NCBI GenBank assembly: GCA_020054675.1 | Contig: JAIHAL010000015.1 | Coordinates: 1-38,612, forward strand | From: Oscillospiraceae bacterium | GTDB lineage: Bacteria; Bacillota; Clostridia; Oscillospirales; Ruminococcaceae | Direction: 5' to 3' | DNA: 38,612 nucleotides | In this document: one piece after another, positions 7,563 to 15,525 of the stretch | Numbering within the stretch: position 1 is the first letter of the stretch | Layout: the number at the start of each line of letters is the position of its first letter | Translations under genes and position numbers: made by a program | The notes under the pieces: model-generated | Databases searched by the model: none | What the model saw: only the letters and a program-made list of their open reading frames with translations | What the model was told of the DNA's origin: nothing

Positions 7563-7991
7563 TTATTTTGGCATTTTAAGATTTCCCGGCCCAAATCCCA
7601 ACGGCAGCAGTTCTTTTAAAGTAAATATATCATATTTTTCCTTGCTGACGGCAAGAATAATCAGAAATTTTTCAGGGTCGCAGAATTCCATCATAACCTG
7701 CCTGCACACGCCGCATGGCGGAGCATATTCGGTTAAAACCCCATCCTTGCCCCCGACTATGCATATGGCTTTGAAATCATGCTCGCCTTCGCTGACCGCC
7801 TTGAAAAAGGCGGTCCTTTCAGCGCAGTTTGTGGGAGTATATGCCGCATTTTCGATGTTGCAGCCGGTATAGATTTTTCCGTTTTCGGCAAGCAAAGCCG
7901 CCCCTACCTTAAATCCGGAATACGGGGAATAGGAGAATCTCAGCATTTCAATTGCGGCATCAATCATTTTTTCGGCTAAATCTTTTTGCAT
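7563..7991 (-). CDS. cdd: Cytidine deaminase
   Basis: Zinc enzyme converting cytidine and deoxycytidine to uridine and deoxyuridine. The 142 residues include the catalytic motif CAERTA (Cys56, Glu58) and PCGVCRQ (Cys93, Cys96), with FKVGAAL and GCNIENAAY typical of the homotetrameric bacterial family. GAAGGTGG lies just before the ATG. It begins 14 bases after the deoC stop in the salvage operon and feeds uridine to the phosphorylase encoded upstream. Confidence 0.96.
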   Translation of the reverse strand: MQKDLAEKMIDAAIEMLRFSYSPYSGFKVGAALLAENGKIYTGCNIENAAYTPTNCAERTAFFKAVSEGEHDFKAICIVGGKDGVLTEYAPPCGVCRQVMMEFCDPEKFLIILAVSKEKYDIFTLKELLPLGFGPGNLKMPK

Positions 7992-8005
7992 TACGCCACC
8001 TTCTT

Positions 8006-8674
8006 TTAATATCCGCTTGCGTGTTCGTTTTTGATTATTTTTATAATTCGACTTGTTCCAAGCCTTTCGGCGCCAAGCTCAAGGAATTTTTCAGCATCTC
8101 CCAGCGTTGAAATTCCTCCTGCCGCCTTAATTTTAACATTGGGGGCAATGTTTTCCTTGAAGAGTTTAATATCTTCAAACGTTGCTCCTGCACTTGAAAA
8201 CCCTGTCGATGTTTTTATATAGTCGGCTCCGGCATTGCTTACGATTTCGCACATTTTAATTTTTTCTTCATTTGTTAAAAGACAGGTTTCAATTATAACC
8301 TTTAATATTTTATCGGGACAGGCCTTTTCTTTTAGCATGCGGATTTCATTTTCAAGCAAATCGTATTTTTTGTCTTTCAGCCAGCCGATATTGATGACCA
8401 TGTCAATTTCCGCCGCGCCGTTTTTGATTGCATCCAAAGCCTCATACAGCTTGGTTTCGGTTGTCATGTATCCGTTTGGGAATCCTATGACCGTACATAC
8501 CGGAACTTCCCCTTTTAAATATTCGCAAGCCTTCTTCACATAACTTGGCGGAATGCAAACCGAAGCGGTATGATACTGAGCGGCATCATCGCATATTTGT
8601 TTAATTTCATCCCATGTTGCTGACGGAGCCAGCAGCGTATGGTCCACATGCCTTAATATTTCGTTTGGAGTCAT
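8006..8674 (-). CDS. deoC: Deoxyribose-phosphate aldolase
   Basis: Class I aldolase that splits 2-deoxyribose 5-phosphate to acetaldehyde and glyceraldehyde 3-phosphate. The 222 residues are typical. Asp91 ([10 protein letters not shown]), Schiff-base Lys154 (DYIKTSTGF) and Lys183 (KIKAAGGIS) are all present. Its ATG overlaps the udp stop codon (TAATG), so it is translationally coupled. Confidence 0.97.
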   Translation of the reverse strand: MTPNEILRHVDHTLLAPSATWDEIKQICDDAAQYHTASVCIPPSYVKKACEYLKGEVPVCTVIGFPNGYMTTETKLYEALDAIKNGAAEIDMVINIGWLKDKKYDLLENEIRMLKEKACPDKILKVIIETCLLTNEEKIKMCEIVSNAGADYIKTSTGFSSAGATFEDIKLFKENIAPNVKIKAAGGISTLGDAEKFLELGAERLGTSRIIKIIKNEHASGY

Positions 8675-9462
8675 TATTTGTTCCCTCTTTCCATATCTTC
8701 GCGTATCAGCTTCCTAATTGCTTCAACAGCAACCTGAACCGCCATATCCGTATCATGCACAACCGGATTTTCAAGCCCAAGCTTTTCTCTTTCCTGATTT
8801 GCCATAACAAGGAAGCATGAGCCGGCTCTCACGTTCAAGTGACTTGCCACAATAAACAGCGCCGCCGACTCCATTTCGGACGCCAAACATCCGAGCCTTT
8901 TCCATGCCTCCCATTTGTTCATCAATTCATATCCCACAGGTTTGGTTTCAGGCTCATGCTGGCCGTAAAACGAATCCTTGCACTGCACGACTCCAACATG
9001 ATAGCTGAATTTCTTTGCCTTTGCCGCTTCAATCAGCGCATTTGTCACATCTATGTTTGAAACCGCCGGAAATTCAATCGGAGCATACTCACGGCTTGTC
9101 CCTTCCATGCGGACAGCACCGGTTGCTATGACGATATCTCCGCTCTTTACATCCCTCTGCATGCCGCCGCAAGTTCCGATTCTGACAAACGTGTCCGCGC
9201 CGCATTTGTATAGCTCTTCCATTGCAATTGCAGCGGACGGCCCTCCGATTCCCGTGGATGTAACACTGACCTTGACGCCGTCCAATGTGCCTGTATAAGT
9301 CACATACTCCCTGTTGTCGGCAATCATAACCGGGTCATCAAAATATTTTGCAATTTTTGCGCAGCGTTTAGGGTCTCCGGGCAGAATCACATACCTTCCA
9401 ACCTGGTTTTTGCCTACTTGGATATGATACTGCAAGCTTTCGTTTTCAGAATAATTTTTCAT
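8674..9462 (-). CDS. udp: Nucleoside phosphorylase, uridine phosphorylase type
   Basis: Phosphorolyses uridine (and likely deoxyuridine or thymidine) to the base and (deoxy)ribose 1-phosphate. The 262-residue NP-I family protein shows LPGDPKR (phosphate site), [36 protein letters not shown] and [10 protein letters not shown] (ribose site). The Phe/Gly/Gln context of DSFYGQ favours uridine phosphorylase over purine nucleoside phosphorylase, though substrate breadth is not certain. No separate purine phosphorylase is in the operon, so the cluster looks aimed at pyrimidines. The gap to nupQ is 25 bases. Confidence 0.88.
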   Translation of the reverse strand: MKNYSENESLQYHIQVGKNQVGRYVILPGDPKRCAKIAKYFDDPVMIADNREYVTYTGTLDGVKVSVTSTGIGGPSAAIAMEELYKCGADTFVRIGTCGGMQRDVKSGDIVIATGAVRMEGTSREYAPIEFPAVSNIDVTNALIEAAKAKKFSYHVGVVQCKDSFYGQHEPETKPVGYELMNKWEAWKRLGCLASEMESAALFIVASHLNVRAGSCFLVMANQEREKLGLENPVVHDTDMAVQVAVEAIRKLIREDMERGNK

Positions 9463-9487
9463 TTGCCATCACCGTCTTTTAAATTTT

Positions 9488-10429
9488 TTATCTTTGTCCC
9501 TTGTCATAAGGAATTCCTTCCGCTTTCGGAGCCCTTGATTTTTTAGATACGAACACCAGAACTATCAATGAGATGATATATGGGAGCATATTGTAAATCA
9601 CACTGGGAAGTTTGAGCGAAAGCAGAAAATCAAATCCCGTATACACATTTGACAACGCCCTGAAAAATCCAAACAAAAGCGCTGCAAGCCCAATGTTGAG
9701 CGGTTTCCATTGCCCGAAAATCATAACCGCCAAAGCAAGGAACCCAAATCCGGCAACTCCGTTTTCAAATTTCCATTCGCTCACCCCTGCGGTTATATAC
9801 ACAAGCCCGCCGAGGCCGCCCAGAGCGCCGGAAATCATAACGCCTGCGTATCTCATTTTGTAGACATTGATGCCGACAGAATCCGCCGCCTGCGGATGTT
9901 CCCCGCACGCATAAAGCCTCATGCCGAATTTGGTTTTGTAAAGCACGATATAGGACAAAATCAAAACAACAAATGCTATCAGCATGAACCAGTTGAACTC
10001 AAAATCGCCAATTCGTATAATAAATGCACTTTTTGCCTCTCCGTATTTGATTGTGGATGAAACATTGTCAATATCTTCGGAAAGATTGATTGCCCTAACC
10101 AAAACAACAGCAACCGCCGCGCCCAATAAATTCAAAGCTGTTCCCAAAAGCGTCTGGTCGGCCTTGAAATGTATCGCCGCCACGCCCAAAAGCAAAGAGC
10201 AAAGGATTCCGGACAATACGCTGGACAGCACCACCAGTAAGATAACCACTGCCGCCGGAGCTCCTCCTCCCAAAAATTTCATCATCAAAGCTCCGCCCAA
10301 AGCGCCTATTACCATAATTCCTTCCAAACCGATGTTGATAACTCCGCTGTGTTCCGAAAAACAGCCTCCCAAAGCCACCAATACCAATACGGAAGCAAAT
10401 ATCAACGTGTACTGAATCAACAGCAGCAT
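9488..10429 (-). CDS. nupQ: Nucleoside ABC transporter permease (second subunit)
   Basis: Inner-membrane permease of 313 residues with about eight to ten membrane segments, of the BPD_transp_2 family used by BmpA-type nucleoside importers. The N-terminal signature FSEHSGVINIGLEGIMVIGAL is characteristic of the YufQ/NupQ side. It starts inside the nupP stop codon (TAATG) behind a GGAGGCGAGG ribosome site. The orthologue name is assigned from gene order and motif. Confidence 0.87.
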   Translation of the reverse strand: MLLLIQYTLIFASVLVLVALGGCFSEHSGVINIGLEGIMVIGALGGALMMKFLGGGAPAAVVILLVVLSSVLSGILCSLLLGVAAIHFKADQTLLGTALNLLGAAVAVVLVRAINLSEDIDNVSSTIKYGEAKSAFIIRIGDFEFNWFMLIAFVVLILSYIVLYKTKFGMRLYACGEHPQAADSVGINVYKMRYAGVMISGALGGLGGLVYITAGVSEWKFENGVAGFGFLALAVMIFGQWKPLNIGLAALLFGFFRALSNVYTGFDFLLSLKLPSVIYNMLPYIISLIVLVFVSKKSRAPKAEGIPYDKGQR

Positions 10430-11568
10430 TATGCCTCGCCTCCTTCCCTTGCTTTTGCAGCCATTTTTTCATCTCTTTTGTCAAGATACTTGTTAAGGAA
10501 CAATTTAAAGAAAAAGACGAATCCGCACAAATAAATTATAAAAGCAATCATCAAATCGGAAATTTGCGTGCAATACATGGTTTTGTCCACATATGTGCCT
10601 CCGCTTGTGATATGCTGGATAAAGTATGAGGCAAATATTGCCCCAATCGGATTCAGCCCGCCTAAAAACGCGGCGGCAATCCCGTTAAATCCCATTGCAG
10701 GTATGCTTGTCTGCCCAATCATCCATTGTTCGATGCCGCTTAAATAAAATATGCCTGCCCCCATTCCTGCAAGTGCGCCGGAAATCATCATGGTTATGAT
10801 TATGTTTCTTTTTTCCTTCATGCCGCAGTATTTTGCCGCATGCTTGTTCATGCCGGTTGCTTTAAGCTCATAGCCGAATTTTGTTTTGTCAAGGAGAATT
10901 GAAACAAAAATTGCCGCAATTACCGATAAAACCACTCCGATTGTGACAAATTTATTGTTTGAAAAGATTTTGTCCAGCCCCAAGTTAGGAAGCAGCCCGT
11001 CCTTGTTTGCGCTTGACAAAGGCTTTGTATATGGGGTTGAGGATTCCTTTACCGTAGACAGGAGCATATTTACGCAATAAAGTGAAATCCAGTTAAGCAT
11101 AATGCAGGAAATTACTTCATTTACGTTGAAATATGATTTTAAAAATCCCGAAATTCCGCCCAAAGCCGCCGCAAATACAATTGCCGCCAAAAGGCTGACA
11201 TACCAAGGCATTCCCAAACCGACAGCAAAATATAAACTTGCGCCGGCGCCGACCACATATTGTCCTGCAACACCGATATTAAAAAGTCCCACTTTGTTTG
11301 CAAAAAGCACTGACAATGCGCACATCAATAATGCCGATGCCTTTACCAATGTCGTGCCTAAATATTTCTTAGCTGAAACTGCGCTTGAATAGTACAAAAA
11401 GTTCTTCATGATTGCAAGTATCGCATCGCCTGCTCCTTTTGGATTTATTATCAGCAATACGATATACCCTATTAAGAACCCGATTAAAATGCATAAAATG
11501 GATGAGATTGTTGTCTGGAACCCGTCATTTCTCAAAATGCTTGCTTTTTTGGTTCTTTCTTTATTCAT
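10429..11568 (-). CDS. nupP: Nucleoside ABC transporter permease (first subunit)
   Basis: Inner-membrane permease of 379 residues, also BPD_transp_2, with a charged N-terminal tail and the conserved stretch FANKVGLFNIGVAGQYVVGA. It is longer than its partner NupQ, as in other BmpA systems, and ends in a Lys/Glu/Ala-rich cytoplasmic tail. It overlaps the ATPase gene by 8 bases and its GGAGGTAGGGG ribosome site lies within that gene's end. Confidence 0.87.
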   Translation of the reverse strand: MNKERTKKASILRNDGFQTTISSILCILIGFLIGYIVLLIINPKGAGDAILAIMKNFLYYSSAVSAKKYLGTTLVKASALLMCALSVLFANKVGLFNIGVAGQYVVGAGASLYFAVGLGMPWYVSLLAAIVFAAALGGISGFLKSYFNVNEVISCIMLNWISLYCVNMLLSTVKESSTPYTKPLSSANKDGLLPNLGLDKIFSNNKFVTIGVVLSVIAAIFVSILLDKTKFGYELKATGMNKHAAKYCGMKEKRNIIITMMISGALAGMGAGIFYLSGIEQWMIGQTSIPAMGFNGIAAAFLGGLNPIGAIFASYFIQHITSGGTYVDKTMYCTQISDLMIAFIIYLCGFVFFFKLFLNKYLDKRDEKMAAKAREGGEA

Positions 11569-13102
11569 GCGCCCCTACCTCCATCCTCTTGGAGCCTGCC
11601 ATGTAAAGTCCAAGTTCTTCAACGGAAACTTGTCCGGGAGAAAATTCGCCTACAATTTCGCCCTCATACATCACCAGAATCCGGTCTGCAAGATTCATGA
11701 CTTCGTCAAGTTCAAAGCTTACCAAAAGCACGCCTTTTCCGGCATCCCTTTGCGCCACCAATTGTTTGTGTATATATTCAACCGCGCCCACATCCAATCC
11801 TCTTGTCGGCTGAACGGCAATAAGAAGCTCCGGATTTTTATCTATTTCTCTTGCAATGATTGCCTTCTGCTGGTTTCCGCCGGACATATCGCGGGCTTTT
11901 GTTATGGGGCCTTGTCCGGAACGCACGTCATATTGCTTTATAAGCCTGTTTGCGTATTCCCGTATGGAATTTCTTTTTAAAAAGCCGAATTTGTTGGTAA
12001 ATTGAGGTTCAAAGTATCTTTGGAGCACTATATTGTCTTCCAGTGAAAAATCAAGCACCAAACCATGCTTGTGCCTGTCCTCCGGGATATGGCTCATGCC
12101 GGAAGTCAGCCTTTTGCGGATAGGCATGCGGGTTATGTCTTTTCCGTTCATCATAATCATTCCACTTTTTACAGGCTCCAGTCCGGATAAACCATAGATG
12201 AATTCCGTCTGCCCGTTTCCGTCAATTCCAGCAATGCATACTATTTCGCCTCTGCGCACCTGAAGCGAAACATTTTTTACGGCATCTTTTTTGCCTCTTT
12301 GCGATGCCACCGACATATTTTTAACATCAAGCACCACATCTCCAGGTTCGGACGGTTTTTTCTCAACCACAAGACTTACGTTGCGTCCGACCATCATTGC
12401 CGACAATTCTTCGGGAGTGGTATCCTTAACATCAACCGTACCGATATATTTTCCTTTTCTAAGCACACTGCACCTGTCCGCAACTTCCATAATTTCCGCA
12501 AGTTTATGTGTTATAAATAAAATGCTTTTACCTTCGGCGGCAAGATTTTTCATAACAGCCATCAGTTCCTTGATTTCCTGCGGCGTTAAAACTGCGGTAG
12601 GCTCGTCAAAGATAAGGACTTCATTGTCCCTGTACAGCATCTTTAAAATTTCCGTCCGCTGCTGCATTCCAACCGTAATATTTTCTATTACGGCATCGGG
12701 GTCTACGTACAAACCATATTTTTCAGAAAGTTCGAGGACTTTTTTCTTTGCCTCTTTTTTTTGCAAAAAGCCGCCTTTGGTTGTTTCGGCTCCCAAAATA
12801 ATATTATCAAGGACAGTAAAGCATTCAACCAGCTTAAAGTGCTGGTGCACCATCCCAATTCCCAATGCGTTGGCTTCGTTTGGATTGTTTATTTTGATTT
12901 TCCTGCCGTCTTTTCTTATTTCCCCGCCGTCCGGCTGGTAAAAACCGAAGAGAATGCTCATAAGGGTCGATTTCCCTGCGCCGTTTTCCCCCAAAAGAGC
13001 ATGGATTTCACCTTTTTTAACCTGCAATGTTACGTTGTCGTTAGCAATTATTCCCGGGAATTTTTTTGTAATGCCAAGCATTTCTATTGCATAATTATCC
13101 AT
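11561..13102 (-). CDS. nupO: Nucleoside ABC transporter ATPase, duplicated ATPase domains
   Basis: Cytoplasmic energising subunit of 513 residues with two tandem ABC domains. Domain 1 has Walker A GENGAGKST (38-46), a QxxR-type degenerate signature (VGMQQRTE) and Walker B LIFDEPT (163-169). Domain 2 has a degenerate Walker A GIDGNGQTE (292-300), signature SGGNQQ (407-412) and the family's unusual AVQPTRGLD in place of the normal Walker B. I chose the ATG at 13102, which has GAGG upstream and gives the usual N-terminus. An in-frame start at 13168 would run through an intergenic hairpin. Confidence 0.92.
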   Translation of the reverse strand: MDNYAIEMLGITKKFPGIIANDNVTLQVKKGEIHALLGENGAGKSTLMSILFGFYQPDGGEIRKDGRKIKINNPNEANALGIGMVHQHFKLVECFTVLDNIILGAETTKGGFLQKKEAKKKVLELSEKYGLYVDPDAVIENITVGMQQRTEILKMLYRDNEVLIFDEPTAVLTPQEIKELMAVMKNLAAEGKSILFITHKLAEIMEVADRCSVLRKGKYIGTVDVKDTTPEELSAMMVGRNVSLVVEKKPSEPGDVVLDVKNMSVASQRGKKDAVKNVSLQVRRGEIVCIAGIDGNGQTEFIYGLSGLEPVKSGMIMMNGKDITRMPIRKRLTSGMSHIPEDRHKHGLVLDFSLEDNIVLQRYFEPQFTNKFGFLKRNSIREYANRLIKQYDVRSGQGPITKARDMSGGNQQKAIIAREIDKNPELLIAVQPTRGLDVGAVEYIHKQLVAQRDAGKGVLLVSFELDEVMNLADRILVMYEGEIVGEFSPGQVSVEELGLYMAGSKRMEVGAHE

Positions 13103-13132
13103 AATCTGGTTCCTCTTCCCGCAAATTTTCAA

Positions 13133-13165
13133 ATTAAGGAAGCGAAGATTCTCCGCTTCCTTAAT
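13133..13165 (-). other. Intercistronic hairpin between nupN and nupO
   Basis: Perfect 12-bp stem ATTAAGGAAGCG / CGCTTCCTTAAT with a 9-base loop, placed between the binding-protein gene and the ATPase gene. No T run of terminator strength follows. Hairpins here commonly protect or attenuate so that the binding protein is made in excess over the membrane subunits; that role is inference. Confidence 0.75.
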
Positions 13166-13177
13166 CATTAAAATTAT

Positions 13178-14347
13178 TTACTTAATGCTGCCGTATTCAT
13201 TAACTTTAATTGCTGTTTTAGGCATTGCGCTGATGTCGTCTGAAATTGTAATTTCCTTGTTGTAGATTTTTTTCACAAGATTGTTGTAATCATCTTTTGT
13301 AAAGCCATCGCCCCACTGTGTGCCGTCAATCGGAAGTCCCACAAAGTTTTCCTCAGGTTTTTCCGATACAACGCCGAGCTTGTCGATTTTTCCTGCATAA
13401 TCGCTCCACTTGCCGTCCTTGATGCCTGTAAGGACATCCTCAACGGTAACCTTAAGCCCTTTCATTGCGGAGGTAATAGTCATATCCTTGCCGATAACCG
13501 GCGCTTGGTCTGTATCCGTACCTATTACCTTTCCGCCTGTCTTTTTAGCAGCTTCCACAGCGGATGTATAAATTCCTCCGCCGCAGGCAAAAACAGCTTC
13601 CACGCCTTTTGTGCCGTACCATGTATCCATGTATGCGGTAATATCAGCATCTCCGTAGAACTGTCCGCCATAGACATATTCCAATTGCACGTCGTTTGCT
13701 ATGCCAAGCTCATTTGCCGCAGCATCAGCTCCCTGAACATATCCGTATCCGAAACGGACTACCGCCGGCACCGACATTCCGCCAAGGAATCCCAAGTGCT
13801 TGTATCCCAGCTTGACAGCGGCATATCCTGCCATATAGCCTGAAATTTCTTCTTTGTAAGTGCAGCAGTAAACATTATCCTTATTGTAATAATCGGCAAC
13901 ATTGTAGTGTGTCGGGTCGCCGTCATAGCCTTCGCCGACGCCTTTTTCGCAGATATCTCCTGCGCCGACGTCAAGTGCGATAAACTTTACATCAGGATAT
14001 GTTTTGGACTGCTCAACAATCGTTGCCGCAAACATATAGCCGGGCAAAACGACTACCGTCGCGCCATCGGCAACCGCCTGGTCGACGCTGGCATTTCTCG
14101 CCTCGTCGGAATCTCTTTCCGGTTTGTAGTAATTAAATCCGGCCCCGTTTTGTTCTGCCCACTTTTTGCAGGTTTCATAAGTCGTCTGATTGAAGCTTTG
14201 GTCGGTTATATCTCCGGAATCGGTAACCATTGCCACTTTCATGTTTTTTGCCGAATTTGCGTCACCCTGTGATTTGCTGCTTCCGCATGCTGTCATTGAT
14301 AGTGCCATTGCTCCTGCCAATAAACCTGCTGCCAATCTTTTCTTCAT
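13178..14347 (-). CDS. nupN: BMP-family nucleoside-binding lipoprotein
   Basis: Extracellular solute-binding lipoprotein of 389 residues that delivers nucleosides to NupOPQ. The signal peptide MKKRLAAGLLAGAMALSMTAC ends in a lipobox (SMTA-C) with Cys21 as the lipidation site, followed by a Ser/Asp/Asn-rich linker. Features of the BMP (PnrA-like) fold are VAMVTDSGDITDQSFNQ near the N-terminus, KFIALDVG, YMAGYAAVKLG with FLGGMSVPAV, and a conserved VIGTDTDQAP. It is the first gene of the salvage operon, 76 bases before nupO with a hairpin between. The ligand is inferred from the company of udp, cdd, deoC and deoB. Confidence 0.92.
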   Translation of the reverse strand: MKKRLAAGLLAGAMALSMTACGSSKSQGDANSAKNMKVAMVTDSGDITDQSFNQTTYETCKKWAEQNGAGFNYYKPERDSDEARNASVDQAVADGATVVVLPGYMFAATIVEQSKTYPDVKFIALDVGAGDICEKGVGEGYDGDPTHYNVADYYNKDNVYCCTYKEEISGYMAGYAAVKLGYKHLGFLGGMSVPAVVRFGYGYVQGADAAANELGIANDVQLEYVYGGQFYGDADITAYMDTWYGTKGVEAVFACGGGIYTSAVEAAKKTGGKVIGTDTDQAPVIGKDMTITSAMKGLKVTVEDVLTGIKDGKWSDYAGKIDKLGVVSEKPEENFVGLPIDGTQWGDGFTKDDYNNLVKKIYNKEITISDDISAMPKTAIKVNEYGSIK

Positions 14348-14438
14348 AAATTTTCATCCTTTCTTTGATTGCAATGCTGCAATCATATTAAATTGAATTA
14401 AAACGAAGCTCCCGAACCTTAATTTTTTGTTTAATGAG

Positions 14439-14484
14439 ATTATACCACTTGCATTTCTTTTTAAAAAGGACTCTTGTCCTTTTT
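14439..14484 (-). promoter_or_regulatory. Nucleoside operon promoter with overlapping palindrome
   Basis: On the minus strand TATAAT (14439-14444) lies about 90 bases before the nupN start; the matching -35 region is weak (TTTTTA). It is overlapped by the perfect palindrome AAAAAGGAC TCTT GTCCTTTTT (14463-14484), a good position for an operator or activator site. A second palindrome, GATTGCA ATGC TGCAATC (14367-14384), lies in the leader just ahead of the ribosome site. The rest of 14348-14589 is AT-rich and I see nothing else in it. Confidence 0.5.
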
Positions 14485-14588
14485 ATCAGTTTAATTCAAT
14501 GTTTTTATTAATTTACAACATTTTATATCAACATTTTTGTGTATTTTGTATAATAAATGCTTGCTATTTTAATTTTCCCTTTATAAAT

Positions 14589-14619
14589 GAAAAAATCCCG
14601 CCGCAAATATGCGGCGGGA
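14589..14619 (-). terminator. Intrinsic terminator of the flagellar operon
   Basis: TCCCGCCGCA / TGCGGCGGGA (14596-14619, loop AATA) is followed on the minus strand by TTTTTTC. It lies just after the last flagellar gene. A T-rich stretch also follows it on the plus strand. Confidence 0.9.
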
Positions 14620-14624
14620 GGTTT

Positions 14625-15119
14625 TTATTTTTTAGAATCAAACTTTTCCCCTTTTAAAAAATCCGAATTTGAGGCGGACTCCATAAAGCTTGCCACCTTT
14701 TGGCCCTGGCTTAGCTTTGCAATGCTTTCAAGCAGACCATTCCGATAGTTTTCAAGCCTTTGGTTTATCTTTTCCGTCTTTTCGTTTATTGAAGCAATAA
14801 GCGACCTTGTTTTAATCAGAATTTCCCTCACTTTTGAAAATCCGTCATCCTTTAAAGCTTCCAGACCCTCGTACTTTAAAAGCCTTTGTAAAATCTTCTG
14901 CTCTTCTTTTGGAAAATCAAGCAAAAGCTTGTCAAGTTCAGGTTTTAGCCTGTTAAATTCAAGCAAAAACCCCTGCCTTACATCTAAAAGTTTATCGAAC
15001 TTTTCAATTTCGTCTATATCGTCCACAAGCAGTCTTTGGGAAATATCATCATACTGTTCCAAAAAGGAAGCCCTTTTCTCCAAAACCGCACAAATTGCTT
15101 CAATGTCGCCCTTTTGCAT
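14625..15119 (-). CDS. Probable FliT/FlgN-like flagellar export chaperone
   Basis: Protein of 164 residues, almost entirely helical and rich in Lys, Glu and Leu, with long heptad-like stretches (residues about 30-150). I do not recognise a strong family motif. Its place, two bases after the fliS stop and last in a fliD-fliS operon, is where FliT-type cap-protein chaperones are found in Firmicutes. A FlgN-type protein encoded at the other end of the operon has a similar helical pattern. The role as FliD chaperone is inferred from position only. Confidence 0.6.
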   Translation of the reverse strand: MQKGDIEAICAVLEKRASFLEQYDDISQRLLVDDIDEIEKFDKLLDVRQGFLLEFNRLKPELDKLLLDFPKEEQKILQRLLKYEGLEALKDDGFSKVREILIKTRSLIASINEKTEKINQRLENYRNGLLESIAKLSQGQKVASFMESASNSDFLKGEKFDSKK

Positions 15120-15121
15120 TT

Positions 15122-15490
15122 TTAAAGTCCTTTCCTGCTTATTTCCTCAAATGATTCTTTAAGCTCCTTAAAAAACGGCATAAGCTCCTTTAAAATTTCG
15201 GTATCTTTTTTTATGTTCGCCTGTATAAGCCTTTCCTTAAAATAAGCATAAAGGCTTGCCAGATTTTCCGAAATCTCGTACTTCATTTTTAAAGAAGCAT
15301 CCAGAGTGGAAACAATATTCTGAACCTTTATTATAGAATTGTTGGCGTTTGCATAGTCCTTGTTTTCTATGTAATATATTGCCTTTTGAAGCTCCTGCTC
15401 CGCTTTGTCGTAAAGAGCAATCACAAGCTGCAGGGGCGTCATCGTTGAAACACTTTGCTGCATGTACTTTTGATAAGGATTGTTAAGCAT
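15122..15490 (-). CDS. fliS: Flagellar export chaperone FliS
   Basis: Cytosolic chaperone that binds the C-terminus of flagellin and prevents premature polymerisation. The 122 residues open with the conserved NPYQKYMQQSVSTMTPLQLV and LYDKAEQELQKA, giving the four-helix bundle pattern of the family. GGAGGAG precedes the ATG. It follows fliD by 35 bases. The client flagellin gene is not in this window. Confidence 0.95.
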   Translation of the reverse strand: MLNNPYQKYMQQSVSTMTPLQLVIALYDKAEQELQKAIYYIENKDYANANNSIIKVQNIVSTLDASLKMKYEISENLASLYAYFKERLIQANIKKDTEILKELMPFFKELKESFEEISRKGL

Positions 15491-15525
15491 ATTATCTCCT
15501 CCGCTCTATAAAGATGCATTTGCCG

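Noticed and set aside
13133..13165. Full transcription terminator between nupN and nupO
   Set aside because: The stem is strong but not followed by a U tract, and nupO has no other visible promoter.
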